A stretch of 35,926 nt of DNA, taken from assembly GCA_963205075.1 (NCBI GenBank), contig CAUJIU010000099.1, forward strand, positions 1 through 35,926. The letters are read 5' to 3'. A program made the position numbers and the translations under genes. Below, one piece after another: positions 5,785 to 13,231 of this stretch. Position 1 is the stretch's first letter. Each line of letters opens with the position of its first letter. The notes beneath the pieces are model-generated. The model was not told the DNA's origin. It saw only the letters and a program-made list of their open reading frames with translations, and made no database searches. The stretch is from Pseudomonadota bacterium (GTDB lineage Bacteria > Pseudomonadota > Alphaproteobacteria > Rhodobacterales > Rhodobacteraceae).

Positions 5785-8472
5785 CTAACCGGCGGGCAGA
5801 TCCGGCGGCTCTGCGGGAAGGAACACCCGGAATGCCGCCCCGCCCTGCCCCGGCAGATAGGAGATGGCGCCCCCGAGCCGGTTCATGATCTCGCGGCAGA
5901 TCGCCAGCCCCAGCCCGGCGCCCCCGGCCTTGCCCGGATCGGTCAGGCGCGAGAACTTCTCGAAGATCAGCTCCTGCTGGTCCTTGTCGATACCCTTGCC
6001 GTTATCGACGAAATCCACCGTGACCCCGGCAGCGGTGCGGCTCACCAGGATCCTCAGCACCGGCTGGGCATGGTCACAGTATTTGCGCACATTGGCGATG
6101 ATGTTGATGAAGACCTGGGTCAGCCGGTCCAGATCGGTCACCAGCGTCACCGCCTCGTCCGACCGGCTGCGCCGCACCTCGAGGCCGCTGTCGCGCAGCC
6201 CCACCGCCGCCACCGCCCGGTCGAGCACATCATTCAGCACGCCGGTCTGCCGGCTCAGCGTGACCTGGCCGCTTTCCAGCACGCTCAGGTCCAGCAGATC
6301 GTCCAGCAGCCGGGTCAGCCGGGTCGATTCCTCGTGGATGATCCGCGCATAGCGCGCCTGATCGGGCCGGGGGATGCCGCCATCGACCAGGATCTCGGAA
6401 AAGGCCCGGATCGAGGTCATGGGCGTGCGCAATTCGTGGCTGATCTGGCTCAGGAAGGCATCCTTCTGCACCGACAGCACGGTCATCTTCTCGTTGGCCT
6501 CGCGCAGTTGCCGCGCGGTGCGCTCCTGCTCGCTCGATTTGGCCTCCAGCCGGCTCGAATATTCCAGGATCTGCGCCGCCTCGTCGGCCACCGCGATCAG
6601 ATCCTCGACCGAGACGCTGGCGCCCTGGGTCAGCTGCCCGATCATGGCATGCGCCGTCGCCGCGCCGACCGAGCCGGACAGCTCGCGTTCCAGACGCTCG
6701 ACAAAGCGCGGCGTCACGTCGGGCAGATAGCCCGCCTTGCCCTGGGCGGAGGCCTCGCGCTGAAAAATCGCCTGCGCCTCGGTCGGACCCAGGATGCGCT
6801 GCGACATGATCAGCAGGTCCTCGGCATCGGCGGCGTTCTGGGTCCAGCTGCGCGCCCCATGCGAATGATCGAACACATTGACGAACTGGGTGCCCTGCAA
6901 CCGCTCAAGCGGGGTCGGAAAGGTCAGGATCGAGACCAGGAAGAACACCGCCGAATTGAGGATCATCGACCACATCACCGCATGGACCACCGGATCCAGC
7001 CCCTCGATCCCGAACAGCGCCTGCGGACGCAGCCAGCCGAGGCCGAAGGGCCCATGGGCAAACACCTGCGGCGACAGGATCTCGCCCACGCCGAACGAGG
7101 GCAGGAACATCGACCAGAGCCAGACGGAAAAGCCGGTCACCAGACCGGCCGCCGCGCCGGCATGGGTGGCGCCGCGCCAGAACATGCCGCCGATCATCGA
7201 AGGCAGCACCTGCACCGCGCCCGCGAAGGACACGAGCCCGATGGCGGCCAGAGCCGTGCCGCCGCCCGACAGCCGGTAATAGACATAGCCCAGCGCCAGA
7301 ACCCCGGCGATGGACAGCCGCCGCGACAACAGCACCACCTGGCGCACATCGCCGTGCAGCGACGCGCCCGAGGATCGCCGGCGCAGCCAGAGCGGCAGGA
7401 CGATGTGGTTGGAGACCATGGTCGCCAGCGCGATGGTCGCCACGATCACCATCGAGGTGGCCGAGGAAAACCCGCCCAGAAACGACAGCATCGCCAGCCC
7501 CTGCTGCCCCAGCGCCAGCGGCAGGGTCAGCACGAACAGGTCGGGGTTGGAGCCTTCGGGCATCAGGTCCAGTCCGACCACCGCGATCGGCACCACGAAC
7601 AGGCTCATCAGGAACAGGTAGAGCGGAAAGGCCCAGCTGGCGGTGGCCAGGTGCCGCTCGTCGGAATTTTCGACCACCAGCACCTGAAACATCCGCGGCA
7701 GGCACAGGAATGCCGCCGCCGACAGGAAGGTCAGCGCCACCCAGCGCCCGCCCGGCTGCTGGAACTGCGAGATCGGCGAGGCATCGATCATCGCCAGCGT
7801 CTCGACCGGGCCGCCCGCCACCCCCCAGACGATGAAGGCCCCCACCGCCACCAGCGCAAACAGCTTGACCACCGCCTCGACCGCGATGGCCATGACCACG
7901 CCGTGATGGCGCTCGTTGGCGTCCAGGTTGCGGGTGCCGAAGATCACCGTGAACAGCGTCAGCCCGCCGGCGATCCAGAGCGCCGTCAGGTTGGTGTCGT
8001 TGCCATGCCAGTCCGAGCCGCTCTGCTGCGAGAACACCTCGAATGACAGCGTCACCGATTGCAGTTGCAGCGCGATGTAGGGCGTGGCGGCGGTGACGGC
8101 CAGCACCGTGACCAGCACGCCAAGCCCGGTGGACTTGCCGAAGCGCGAGGAGATCAGATCGGCGATCGAGGTGATCCGCTGCGACCGGCCGATGCGCACC
8201 AGGCGCCGCAGCACCCACCACCAGCCGACCAGCACCAGCGTCGGGCCCAGATAGATGGTGACGAATTCGAGCCCCGAGCGGGCGGCATAGCCGACCGCGC
8301 CGTAAAACGTCCAGGCGGTGCAGTAGATCGACAGCGACAGCGTGTAGGTGATGGGCGAGCGCAGCCAGTTGTCGCGCCCCTGCGCGGCGCGGCGGTCGGC
8401 GGCAAAGGCCACCGTGAACAGGAAGGCCACGTAACACAACGCCACGAAGATCAGGAGCTTGAACGACACCAT
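5785..8472 (-). CDS. Transporter-linked sensor kinase: SSS permease + STAC + histidine kinase (CbrA/CrbS type)
   Basis: This 895-residue membrane protein has a sodium:solute symporter domain of about 13 helices at residues 1-520 (WTFYGAVGYAARSGLEFVTI near 54-73). A STAC linker follows at about 545-620 (AEDLLIMSQRILGPTEAQAI), then a coiled segment (635-670). The HisKA domain has the phospho-accepting His679 in ISHELRTP, and the HATPase domain (780-887) has the N box NIIANVRKY, G1 VDNGKGID, F box IFEKFSR and G2 GAGLGLAICREI. All catalytic boxes are intact. No PAS domain is visible between STAC and HisKA. CbrA and CrbS share this plan; CrbS controls acs in Pseudomonas and Vibrio. The start overlaps the preceding stop (TGATG), implying coupling. 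Sensing of acetate or a related carboxylate is inferred from the acs cassette next door. Confidence 0.9.
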   Translation of the reverse strand: MVSFKLLIFVALCYVAFLFTVAFAADRRAAQGRDNWLRSPITYTLSLSIYCTAWTFYGAVGYAARSGLEFVTIYLGPTLVLVGWWWVLRRLVRIGRSQRITSIADLISSRFGKSTGLGVLVTVLAVTAATPYIALQLQSVTLSFEVFSQQSGSDWHGNDTNLTALWIAGGLTLFTVIFGTRNLDANERHHGVVMAIAVEAVVKLFALVAVGAFIVWGVAGGPVETLAMIDASPISQFQQPGGRWVALTFLSAAAFLCLPRMFQVLVVENSDERHLATASWAFPLYLFLMSLFVVPIAVVGLDLMPEGSNPDLFVLTLPLALGQQGLAMLSFLGGFSSATSMVIVATIALATMVSNHIVLPLWLRRRSSGASLHGDVRQVVLLSRRLSIAGVLALGYVYYRLSGGGTALAAIGLVSFAGAVQVLPSMIGGMFWRGATHAGAAAGLVTGFSVWLWSMFLPSFGVGEILSPQVFAHGPFGLGWLRPQALFGIEGLDPVVHAVMWSMILNSAVFFLVSILTFPTPLERLQGTQFVNVFDHSHGARSWTQNAADAEDLLIMSQRILGPTEAQAIFQREASAQGKAGYLPDVTPRFVERLERELSGSVGAATAHAMIGQLTQGASVSVEDLIAVADEAAQILEYSSRLEAKSSEQERTARQLREANEKMTVLSVQKDAFLSQISHELRTPMTSIRAFSEILVDGGIPRPDQARYARIIHEESTRLTRLLDDLLDLSVLESGQVTLSRQTGVLNDVLDRAVAAVGLRDSGLEVRRSRSDEAVTLVTDLDRLTQVFINIIANVRKYCDHAQPVLRILVSRTAAGVTVDFVDNGKGIDKDQQELIFEKFSRLTDPGKAGGAGLGLAICREIMNRLGGAISYLPGQGGAAFRVFLPAEPPDLPAG

Positions 8473-8741
8473 CAGCGGGGCCCGCTTTCCTTGCCCTCGG
8501 CATCGCCTGGCATGGTCGGGCGCGCCAGGACCAGCGCCAGAACGATCAGCGCCAGCCAGACGCCAAAGACGAAGATCAGAACCGACGAGGTCAGCTTGGG
8601 ACCGGGCCCGCCCTGCCAGACCAGCGGCAGGTTCCACAACAACAGCCCGAGCACCGGCAGGATCATCACCGCGTCACGCAGGCGGCGGGTGCGGTAGCTG
8701 CTGCGGCCCAGAAAGACGTTGGGATTGGGGCCGCTGCTCAT
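8472..8741 (-). CDS. Two-helix membrane protein between receiver and transporter-kinase
   Basis: This protein has 89 residues. A basic N-terminus (RSSYRTRRLRD, cytoplasmic by the positive-inside rule) precedes helix 1 (about 24-42). Helix 2 (about 51-73) is followed by a short polar tail. The gene overlaps the receiver stop by four bases (ATGA) and the kinase start by one base (TGATG), so all three should be translated together. I recognise no named family. Small two-helix partners are known for SSS permeases (DUF485 YjcH with ActP, and DUF4212 proteins), so a subunit of the symporter-like sensor domain is a reasonable inference but not shown by sequence identity. Confidence 0.75.
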   Translation of the reverse strand: MSSGPNPNVFLGRSSYRTRRLRDAVMILPVLGLLLWNLPLVWQGGPGPKLTSSVLIFVFGVWLALIVLALVLARPTMPGDAEGKESGPR

Positions 8742-9106
8742 GCCCCGGCCAGCGCCCGCACGTTCTCGATCACCTCGGCATTGGAGAACGGCTTGGTCAT
8801 GAAGCGCGTGACCCCCAGCCGCTCTGCCAGTTCACGGTCCTTGGTCTGGCCGCGCGCGGTCAGCATCATCACCGGCAGATCGGCGGTCGCGGGATTTGCG
8901 CGCAGGTCGCGCAGGATGTCATAGCCGCTGCGGCCGGGCAGCATCACGTCGAGGATGATCAGATCGGGCGGCGTGCGCGCGATCTTGTCCATGGCGGTGA
9001 CGCCATCGGTATGGGTGTGAACGGTCCAGCCATCCCGTGACAGAATGAAGCTGATCGCCTCGATGATGTTTGGCTCATCCTCGATCAGCAGAACCCGCCG
9101 TCCCAT
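8738..9106 (-). CDS. Single-domain response regulator (CheY-like receiver)
   Basis: This 122-residue protein consists only of a receiver domain. The acidic pocket E9-D10-E11 (LLIEDEP), the phosphoacceptor D53 (IILDVMLPG), the switch threonine T83 (MMLTARG) and K105 (MTKPF) are all present. There is no DNA-binding output domain, unlike CrbR or CbrB, so the signal must pass to another protein or act by binding. The start at 9106 has a strong ribosome site (GGGGAGGG, 8 nt before ATG); the longer frame upstream is rejected because the receiver begins at MGRRVLLIEDE. It is first in the overlapping operon with the two-helix protein and the transporter-kinase, its presumed phosphodonor. Confidence 0.92.
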   Translation of the reverse strand: MGRRVLLIEDEPNIIEAISFILSRDGWTVHTHTDGVTAMDKIARTPPDLIILDVMLPGRSGYDILRDLRANPATADLPVMMLTARGQTKDRELAERLGVTRFMTKPFSNAEVIENVRALAGA

Positions 9107-9215
9107 GGTCTCGACCCTCCCCGGTCGGACTGCCTGTGCCGTCGGCCGACTATTGCGGACAAGTCGGGCCAAGTCAAAGCCCTGATCCCAATGGCAGGAT
9201 CCGGCCGGGGCGCCA

Positions 9216-10520
9216 TCAGGAAGCGGTCAGGATCGAGGCTTCGCGGCGGGCCGGGCAAACCGGGCGCGGGCAGAGCCGGCAGGTGCTGCCGACGCGCAGG
9301 CCGGCATCCGAAAGCGGGGCCGGATCGGGCCGCACCAGCATGGTGGCCTCGATGACCGGGGCCTGACCGAAGCCCGTGGCGCCGCGCGGCGCCGCGAAGG
9401 CGTAGCAGACGAATTGCGCCGACGGGTCGCCCGGCAGCGCCGCCTGGCGCAGGACCGGCCGTCCGGGGCTGGTCAGCGCCTCGAACAGCGGCCAGAGCGG
9501 GCAACAGGCCGCATTGCGCGGCAGGGAAAACCCCGCCACCGGCCGCTGAAAGGTGATCGCGCCCGCCGCATCGCAGATGGCCAGCCCCAGTTCGGGATGG
9601 TCGTCCGCCTCGGGCAGGGCAGCCAGCCGCCGCAGCACCGCATCGGGCCGGGCATCGAAATGCCGGCCCAGCACCGACGGGTCATAATTGCAGGCGCGCG
9701 CGGCGCGGGCGAACTCGGACAGGGGCATGCGCAGCGCATCCTCGCGGTAACGGCGGAAATGCGCCTCGGCCAGGGCCATGCCGCCGGGGCTGTCGATGCC
9801 GGGCGCGGTGCGCGCCACCTCGTCGGGCCGCAGCGCCGGCTCCGTCCCTTCCAGCGCGGCAAGGTGATGGCCGAGGGCGGCCAGAAACGCCTCCAGCTCC
9901 TCGGCGGGGGAGCGCGGGCCCTGCCGGGCCTCGGCGGGGGCCTCCAGAAAATCGACCAGCGCGCGGGCGCTGTCGGCCAGGCGCAGGCTGTCTTCGTTGA
10001 TGTTGTTGTGAAACCGCCGCTGCCAGTCGCGATCAAGCTCCTCGGCCCCGGCCAGGATCGAGGCTGTCGACCGGATGGAGGTCACCGTCGAGATCACCGC
10101 ATGCAGCGAGGTCGCCAGCTGCGGGTCATGGGCCAGCCGGTCCGAAAGCGCGTCCACCTGGCGTTCGAGCCGCGCGATCTCGGCCGATTGCAGCGCGATC
10201 AGCGTCGACCAGCCGGGAAAGCGCCCGGCAAATTCCTCGGCCCGCCCCAGTTCCGCCTCGGCACCCGGCAGGGCGGCGGCGGCGCCGCGCAGGTCCTCGA
10301 TCCGGCCGCGCTCGGCCCCTTCCGCCAGCAGCGTGACATCGATGCCCAGCGCGCGGGCGATGTCCTGCAGCAGCTTGCCGCCGATTCTGCGGCGATTGTG
10401 TTCGATCAGGTTGAGATAGGAGCCCGAAATCCCCGCCGCCCGCGCCAGATCGGACTGCTGCAACTGCCGGTCCAGCCGATGCTGCCGGATGCGGGAGCCG
10501 GTAAGTTGACGCTGCGACAC
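9216..10520 (-). CDS. XRE-family regulator with ScfR/RamB-type (short-chain acyl-CoA) C-terminal domain
   Basis: The protein has 434 residues. An N-terminal helix-turn-helix (residues 9-63) reads SRIRQHRLDRQLQQSDLARA then GISGSYLNLIEHNRRRIGG, the form found in RamB/ScfR/PrpC-type regulators of acetate, propionate and glyoxylate metabolism. A long helical middle follows. The C-terminus carries a cysteine cluster, AACCPLW and later TCRLCPRPVCPAR (C-x2-C-x4-C), characteristic of the family's DUF2083 region. Known members respond to acyl-CoA levels. I place the start at a GTG (10520) preceded by CGGAG at 9 nt; a TTG twelve codons upstream is possible but lacks a ribosome site. It is divergent from the ABC-acs operon, its probable target, and upstream of the receiver-kinase operon on the same strand. 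Confidence 0.85.
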   Translation of the reverse strand: MSQRQLTGSRIRQHRLDRQLQQSDLARAAGISGSYLNLIEHNRRRIGGKLLQDIARALGIDVTLLAEGAERGRIEDLRGAAAALPGAEAELGRAEEFAGRFPGWSTLIALQSAEIARLERQVDALSDRLAHDPQLATSLHAVISTVTSIRSTASILAGAEELDRDWQRRFHNNINEDSLRLADSARALVDFLEAPAEARQGPRSPAEELEAFLAALGHHLAALEGTEPALRPDEVARTAPGIDSPGGMALAEAHFRRYREDALRMPLSEFARAARACNYDPSVLGRHFDARPDAVLRRLAALPEADDHPELGLAICDAAGAITFQRPVAGFSLPRNAACCPLWPLFEALTSPGRPVLRQAALPGDPSAQFVCYAFAAPRGATGFGQAPVIEATMLVRPDPAPLSDAGLRVGSTCRLCPRPVCPARREASILTAS

Positions 10521-10570
10521 CGGGTTTTGCTCCGTGTTTTCAGGGGCTTTCTGCAAGCGCGGGAAAAATG

Positions 10571-10610
10571 CTTTACAACACTTCAGCGATTCATGTTCAT
10601 GTCTTTACAA
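10571..10610. promoter_or_regulatory. Paired CTTTACAA direct repeats (candidate ScfR-type operator)
   Basis: CTTTACAA occurs at 10571-10578 and again at 10603-10610, start-to-start spacing 32 bp (about three helical turns), in the AT-rich divergent region between the XRE regulator and the ABC-acs operon. The sequence resembles TTTGCAA-type sites of RamB/ScfR regulators, with A for G. Confidence 0.45.
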
Positions 10611-10636
10611 AATAATCATTCCTTAAGAAAGCCTTG

Positions 10637-10666
10637 TTGAGAAATTTTCTTAGTCTCCCCGATAAT
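10637..10666 (+). promoter_or_regulatory. Sigma-70-type promoter for the ABC-acs operon
   Basis: TTGAGA (10637-10642), an 18-bp spacer, then GATAAT (10661-10666). Five of six bases match consensus in the -10 element. Transcription would begin about 10673, giving a leader of roughly 68 nt to the binding-protein ATG. The CTTTACAA pair lies just upstream, as for an activator site. Confidence 0.6.
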
Positions 10667-10672
10667 GGACCA

Positions 10673-10686
10673 GCACTGAAAAGTGC
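10673..10686 (+). other. Predicted 5'-terminal mRNA hairpin with GAAA tetraloop
   Basis: GCACT-GAAA-AGTGC forms a perfect 5-bp stem closed by a GNRA tetraloop. Its first base coincides with the start predicted from the GATAAT element. Such 5'-terminal stems can stabilise a transcript. Confidence 0.45.
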
Positions 10687-10727
10687 GCGCGGATCGGGGC
10701 GGGGAGCCCGGGCCCGTTTGTCACTCC

Positions 10728-10735
10728 AGGGAGGA
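10728..10735 (+). promoter_or_regulatory. Strong ribosome binding site of the ABC binding-protein gene
   Basis: AGGGAGGA lies five bases before the ATG at 10741, the strongest Shine-Dalgarno match in the window, as expected for an abundant periplasmic binding protein. Confidence 0.75.
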
Positions 10736-10740
10736 ACCTT

Positions 10741-12093
10741 ATGACCAAGAACAATTTCTCACGTCGGGGCGTGCTCAAGACGGGCGCTTTCGCCGGCGCC
10801 GGTCTGGCCATGCCGACCATCTTTACCGCCTCGTCCGCCTCGGCCTTCACCAACGCGCCGTCCGGGTCGAGCGTGAAGTTCGGCTTCAACGTGCCCCAGA
10901 CCGGCCCCTATTCCGAGGAAGGCCTTGACGAATTGCGCGCCCAGCAGCTGGCGGTCGAGCATCTCAACGGCGAAGGCGACGGCGGCATGCTGAACACCTT
11001 CTCGTCCAAGGTCCTGGATGGCACCGGGATCCTCGGCAAGAAGGTCGAGTTCGTCACCGGCGACACCCAGACCAAGTCGGACGTGGCGCGCGCCTCGGCC
11101 CAGTCGATGATCCAGAAGGACGGCGTCATCATGATCAACGGCGGCTCGTCCTCGGGCGTGGCCGTGGCGGTTCAGGGCCTGTGCCAGGAAGCCGGCATCA
11201 TCTTCATGGCCGGCCTGACCCACTCCAACGACACCACAGGCAAGGACCGCAAGGCAAACGGCTTCCGCCATTTCTTCAACGCCTACATGTCGGGCGCCGC
11301 CCTGGCCCCGGTGCTGCTGAACGCCTATGGCCCTGACCGCAACGCCTATCACCTGACCGCCGACTACACCTGGGGCTGGACCCAGCAGGAGTCGATCCAG
11401 GCCTCGACCGAAGCCATCGGCTGGAAGACCACCAACAACGTGCTGACCCCGGTCGGCGCCGGTGACTTCTCGTCCTACATCGCTCCGGTGCTGAACTCGG
11501 GCGCGGACGTACTGGTGCTCAACCACTACGGCGCCGACATGGTCAACTCGCTGACCCAGGCGGTGCAGTTCGGCCTGCGCGACAAGATGGTCAACGGCAA
11601 GCAGTTCGAGATCGTGGTGCCGCTCTATTCCGAGCTGATGGCCGCCGGTGCCGGCGCCAACATCCAGGGCGTCTACGGTTCGATGAACTGGAACTGGCAG
11701 CTGCAGGACGCGGGCACCCAGGCCTTCGTCAAGTCGTTTGGCGAGAAGTATGGCTTCCCGCCCTCGAACGCCGCCCAGACCTGCTACGTGCAGACCCTGC
11801 TCTATGCCGATGCGGTCACCCGCGCGGGCGCCTTCAACCCCTGCGCCGTGGTCGAGGCCCTCGAAGGCTTCGAGTTCGACGGCATGGGCAACGGTCCGAC
11901 GCTCTACCGTGCCGACGACCACCAGTGCTTCAAGGACGTGCTGGTCATGAAGGGCAAGGAAAACCCGGCCAACCAGTACGACACGCTGGAAGTGGTCGAG
12001 GTGACGCCGGCGGCGCAAGTGACCTACGCGCCCGATCACCCGATGTTCGGCGGCGCCGAAGCATCGCTGGGCGAATGCAACGACGGCGCATAA
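10741..12093 (+). CDS. Tat-exported ABC substrate-binding protein, branched-chain amino acid/urea (LivK/UrtA) superfamily
   Basis: This 450-residue periplasmic binding protein (type 1 fold) starts with a twin-arginine signal: SRRGVLKTG at residues 7-15, a hydrophobic GAFAGAGLAMPTIF stretch and an SASA cleavage region near residue 35. The mature part opens with VKFGFNVPQTGPYSEEGLDE, the usual 'ig.p.sGp.a..G' strand of the family. It is somewhat longer than LivK, with an insert at NGEGDGGMLNTFSSKVLDG. It heads an operon of two permeases, two ATPases and acs. The superfamily binds amino acids, urea, amides and aromatic acids; because of acs and the ScfR-type regulator, a short carboxylate is the best guess here. 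Tat export implies folding in the cytoplasm. Confidence 0.88.
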   Translation: MTKNNFSRRGVLKTGAFAGAGLAMPTIFTASSASAFTNAPSGSSVKFGFNVPQTGPYSEEGLDELRAQQLAVEHLNGEGDGGMLNTFSSKVLDGTGILGKKVEFVTGDTQTKSDVARASAQSMIQKDGVIMINGGSSSGVAVAVQGLCQEAGIIFMAGLTHSNDTTGKDRKANGFRHFFNAYMSGAALAPVLLNAYGPDRNAYHLTADYTWGWTQQESIQASTEAIGWKTTNNVLTPVGAGDFSSYIAPVLNSGADVLVLNHYGADMVNSLTQAVQFGLRDKMVNGKQFEIVVPLYSELMAAGAGANIQGVYGSMNWNWQLQDAGTQAFVKSFGEKYGFPPSNAAQTCYVQTLLYADAVTRAGAFNPCAVVEALEGFEFDGMGNGPTLYRADDHQCFKDVLVMKGKENPANQYDTLEVVEVTPAAQVTYAPDHPMFGGAEASLGECNDGA

Positions 12094-12114
12094 GCTGACC
12101 CCGTGAAGACCCGG

Positions 12115-12139
12115 CCCGGCCGCATCCCCTGCGGCCGGG
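12115..12139 (+). terminator. Intercistronic hairpin (attenuating or stabilising) after the binding-protein gene
   Basis: CCCGGCCGC (12115-12123) and GCGGCCGGG (12131-12139) are perfect 9-bp arms around a 7-nt loop, 22 nt after the TAA and 58 nt before the first permease. The following CGCTTTCC is only weakly T-rich. Such hairpins often let the binding protein be made in excess over the membrane subunits. Confidence 0.6.
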
Positions 12140-12196
12140 TCGCTTTCCCCGGCGAGTCCGCCGGTAGCCAGCCAACACCATGACAGGGCGGGACCC

Positions 12197-13228
12197 ATGG
12201 ACGCTATCATCCTTCAAATCCTCAACGGACTGGACAAGGGCTCGGCCTATGCCCTGATCGCTCTCGGGCTGACCCTGATCTTCGGCACGCTCGGCGTGGT
12301 CAACTTCGCCCATGGCGCGCTGTTCATGATCGGTGCCTTCTGCGCGGTTGCCTTGCAGCGCCTGTTCGGCCTGAGCAAGACCACGATCGACGAGAGCCAG
12401 GTCGATTTTCTGGGCAACCCGCTCAAGGTGCAGACACCCTATCTGGAAAGCTGGTTCGGGCATGACTTCGGCCAGGCCCTCATCGACTGGTCGGTGCCGC
12501 TGGCGATCCTGCTGGCCATTCCGGTCATGCTGGCGGTGGGCTATGTGATGGAGCGCGGGCTGATCAAGCATTTCTACAAGCGCCCGCATGCCGACCAGAT
12601 CCTCGTGACCTTCGGTCTGGCCATCGTGCTTCAGGAAATCGTCAAGTATTACTTCGGCGCCAACCCGATCCCGACACCCTCGCCCGCCGCCTTCCGTGGC
12701 AGCCTCGATTTTGGCGTGCTGGTCGGATTTGACGCCAATGTCATCATCTATCCCTACTGGCGGCTGGTCTATTTCCTGTTTTCGGGCGTGATCATCGCCG
12801 CGGTCTTCGCCTTCCTGCAATTCACCACCTTCGGCATGGTGGTGCGCGCCGGCATGGCCGACCGCGAGACGGTGGGCCTGCTCGGCATCGATATCGACCG
12901 CCGCTTTACCCTGATGTTCGGCATTGCCGCCGCGGTCGCGGGCCTCGCCGGGGTCATGTATACCCCGATCCTGTCACCGACCTATTCGATGGGCATGGAC
13001 TTCCTGGTCCTCAGCTTCGTCGTGGTGGTGGTGGGCGGCATGGGCTCGCTGCCCGGCGCGGTCATGTCCGGCTTCCTGCTCGGCATCCTGCAGTCCTTCG
13101 CCTCGATGAACGAGGTCAAGTCGCTGCTGCCCGGTATCGACCAGATCATCATCTACCTTGTCGCAATCATCATCTTGCTGACCCGTCCGCGTGGACTGAT
13201 GGGCCGCAAGGGCGTGATGGAGGAATAA
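12197..13228 (+). CDS. ABC transporter permease, LivH/UrtB family
   Basis: The protein has 343 residues and about eight membrane helices. GLDKGSAYALIALGLTLIFG followed by GVVNFAHGALFMIGAF is the hallmark N-terminus of LivH-type permeases. The cytoplasmic coupling region includes GMVVRAGMADRETVGLLGID, with the E-T-x-x-L-x-G-I-[DN] pattern. VVVVVGGMGSLPGAVMSGFL and a final PRGLMGRKG are also family marks. A longer than usual loop (about residues 55-105, TIDESQVDFLGNPLKVQ) separates helices 2 and 3 and may face the binding protein. It pairs with the LivM-like permease 3 bp downstream. Confidence 0.93.
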   Translation: MDAIILQILNGLDKGSAYALIALGLTLIFGTLGVVNFAHGALFMIGAFCAVALQRLFGLSKTTIDESQVDFLGNPLKVQTPYLESWFGHDFGQALIDWSVPLAILLAIPVMLAVGYVMERGLIKHFYKRPHADQILVTFGLAIVLQEIVKYYFGANPIPTPSPAAFRGSLDFGVLVGFDANVIIYPYWRLVYFLFSGVIIAAVFAFLQFTTFGMVVRAGMADRETVGLLGIDIDRRFTLMFGIAAAVAGLAGVMYTPILSPTYSMGMDFLVLSFVVVVVGGMGSLPGAVMSGFLLGILQSFASMNEVKSLLPGIDQIIIYLVAIIILLTRPRGLMGRKGVMEE

Positions 13229-13231
13229 GCC

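Noticed and set aside
6070-8046. 658-codon plus-strand frame opposite the transporter-kinase
   Set aside because: It is an Arg/His/Gln-rich low-complexity shadow, and the minus strand carries intact SSS, HisKA and HATPase motifs.
10759-12210. 483-codon minus-strand frame opposite the binding-protein gene
   Set aside because: No recognisable motif; the opposite strand has a Tat signal, a ribosome site and a family match.
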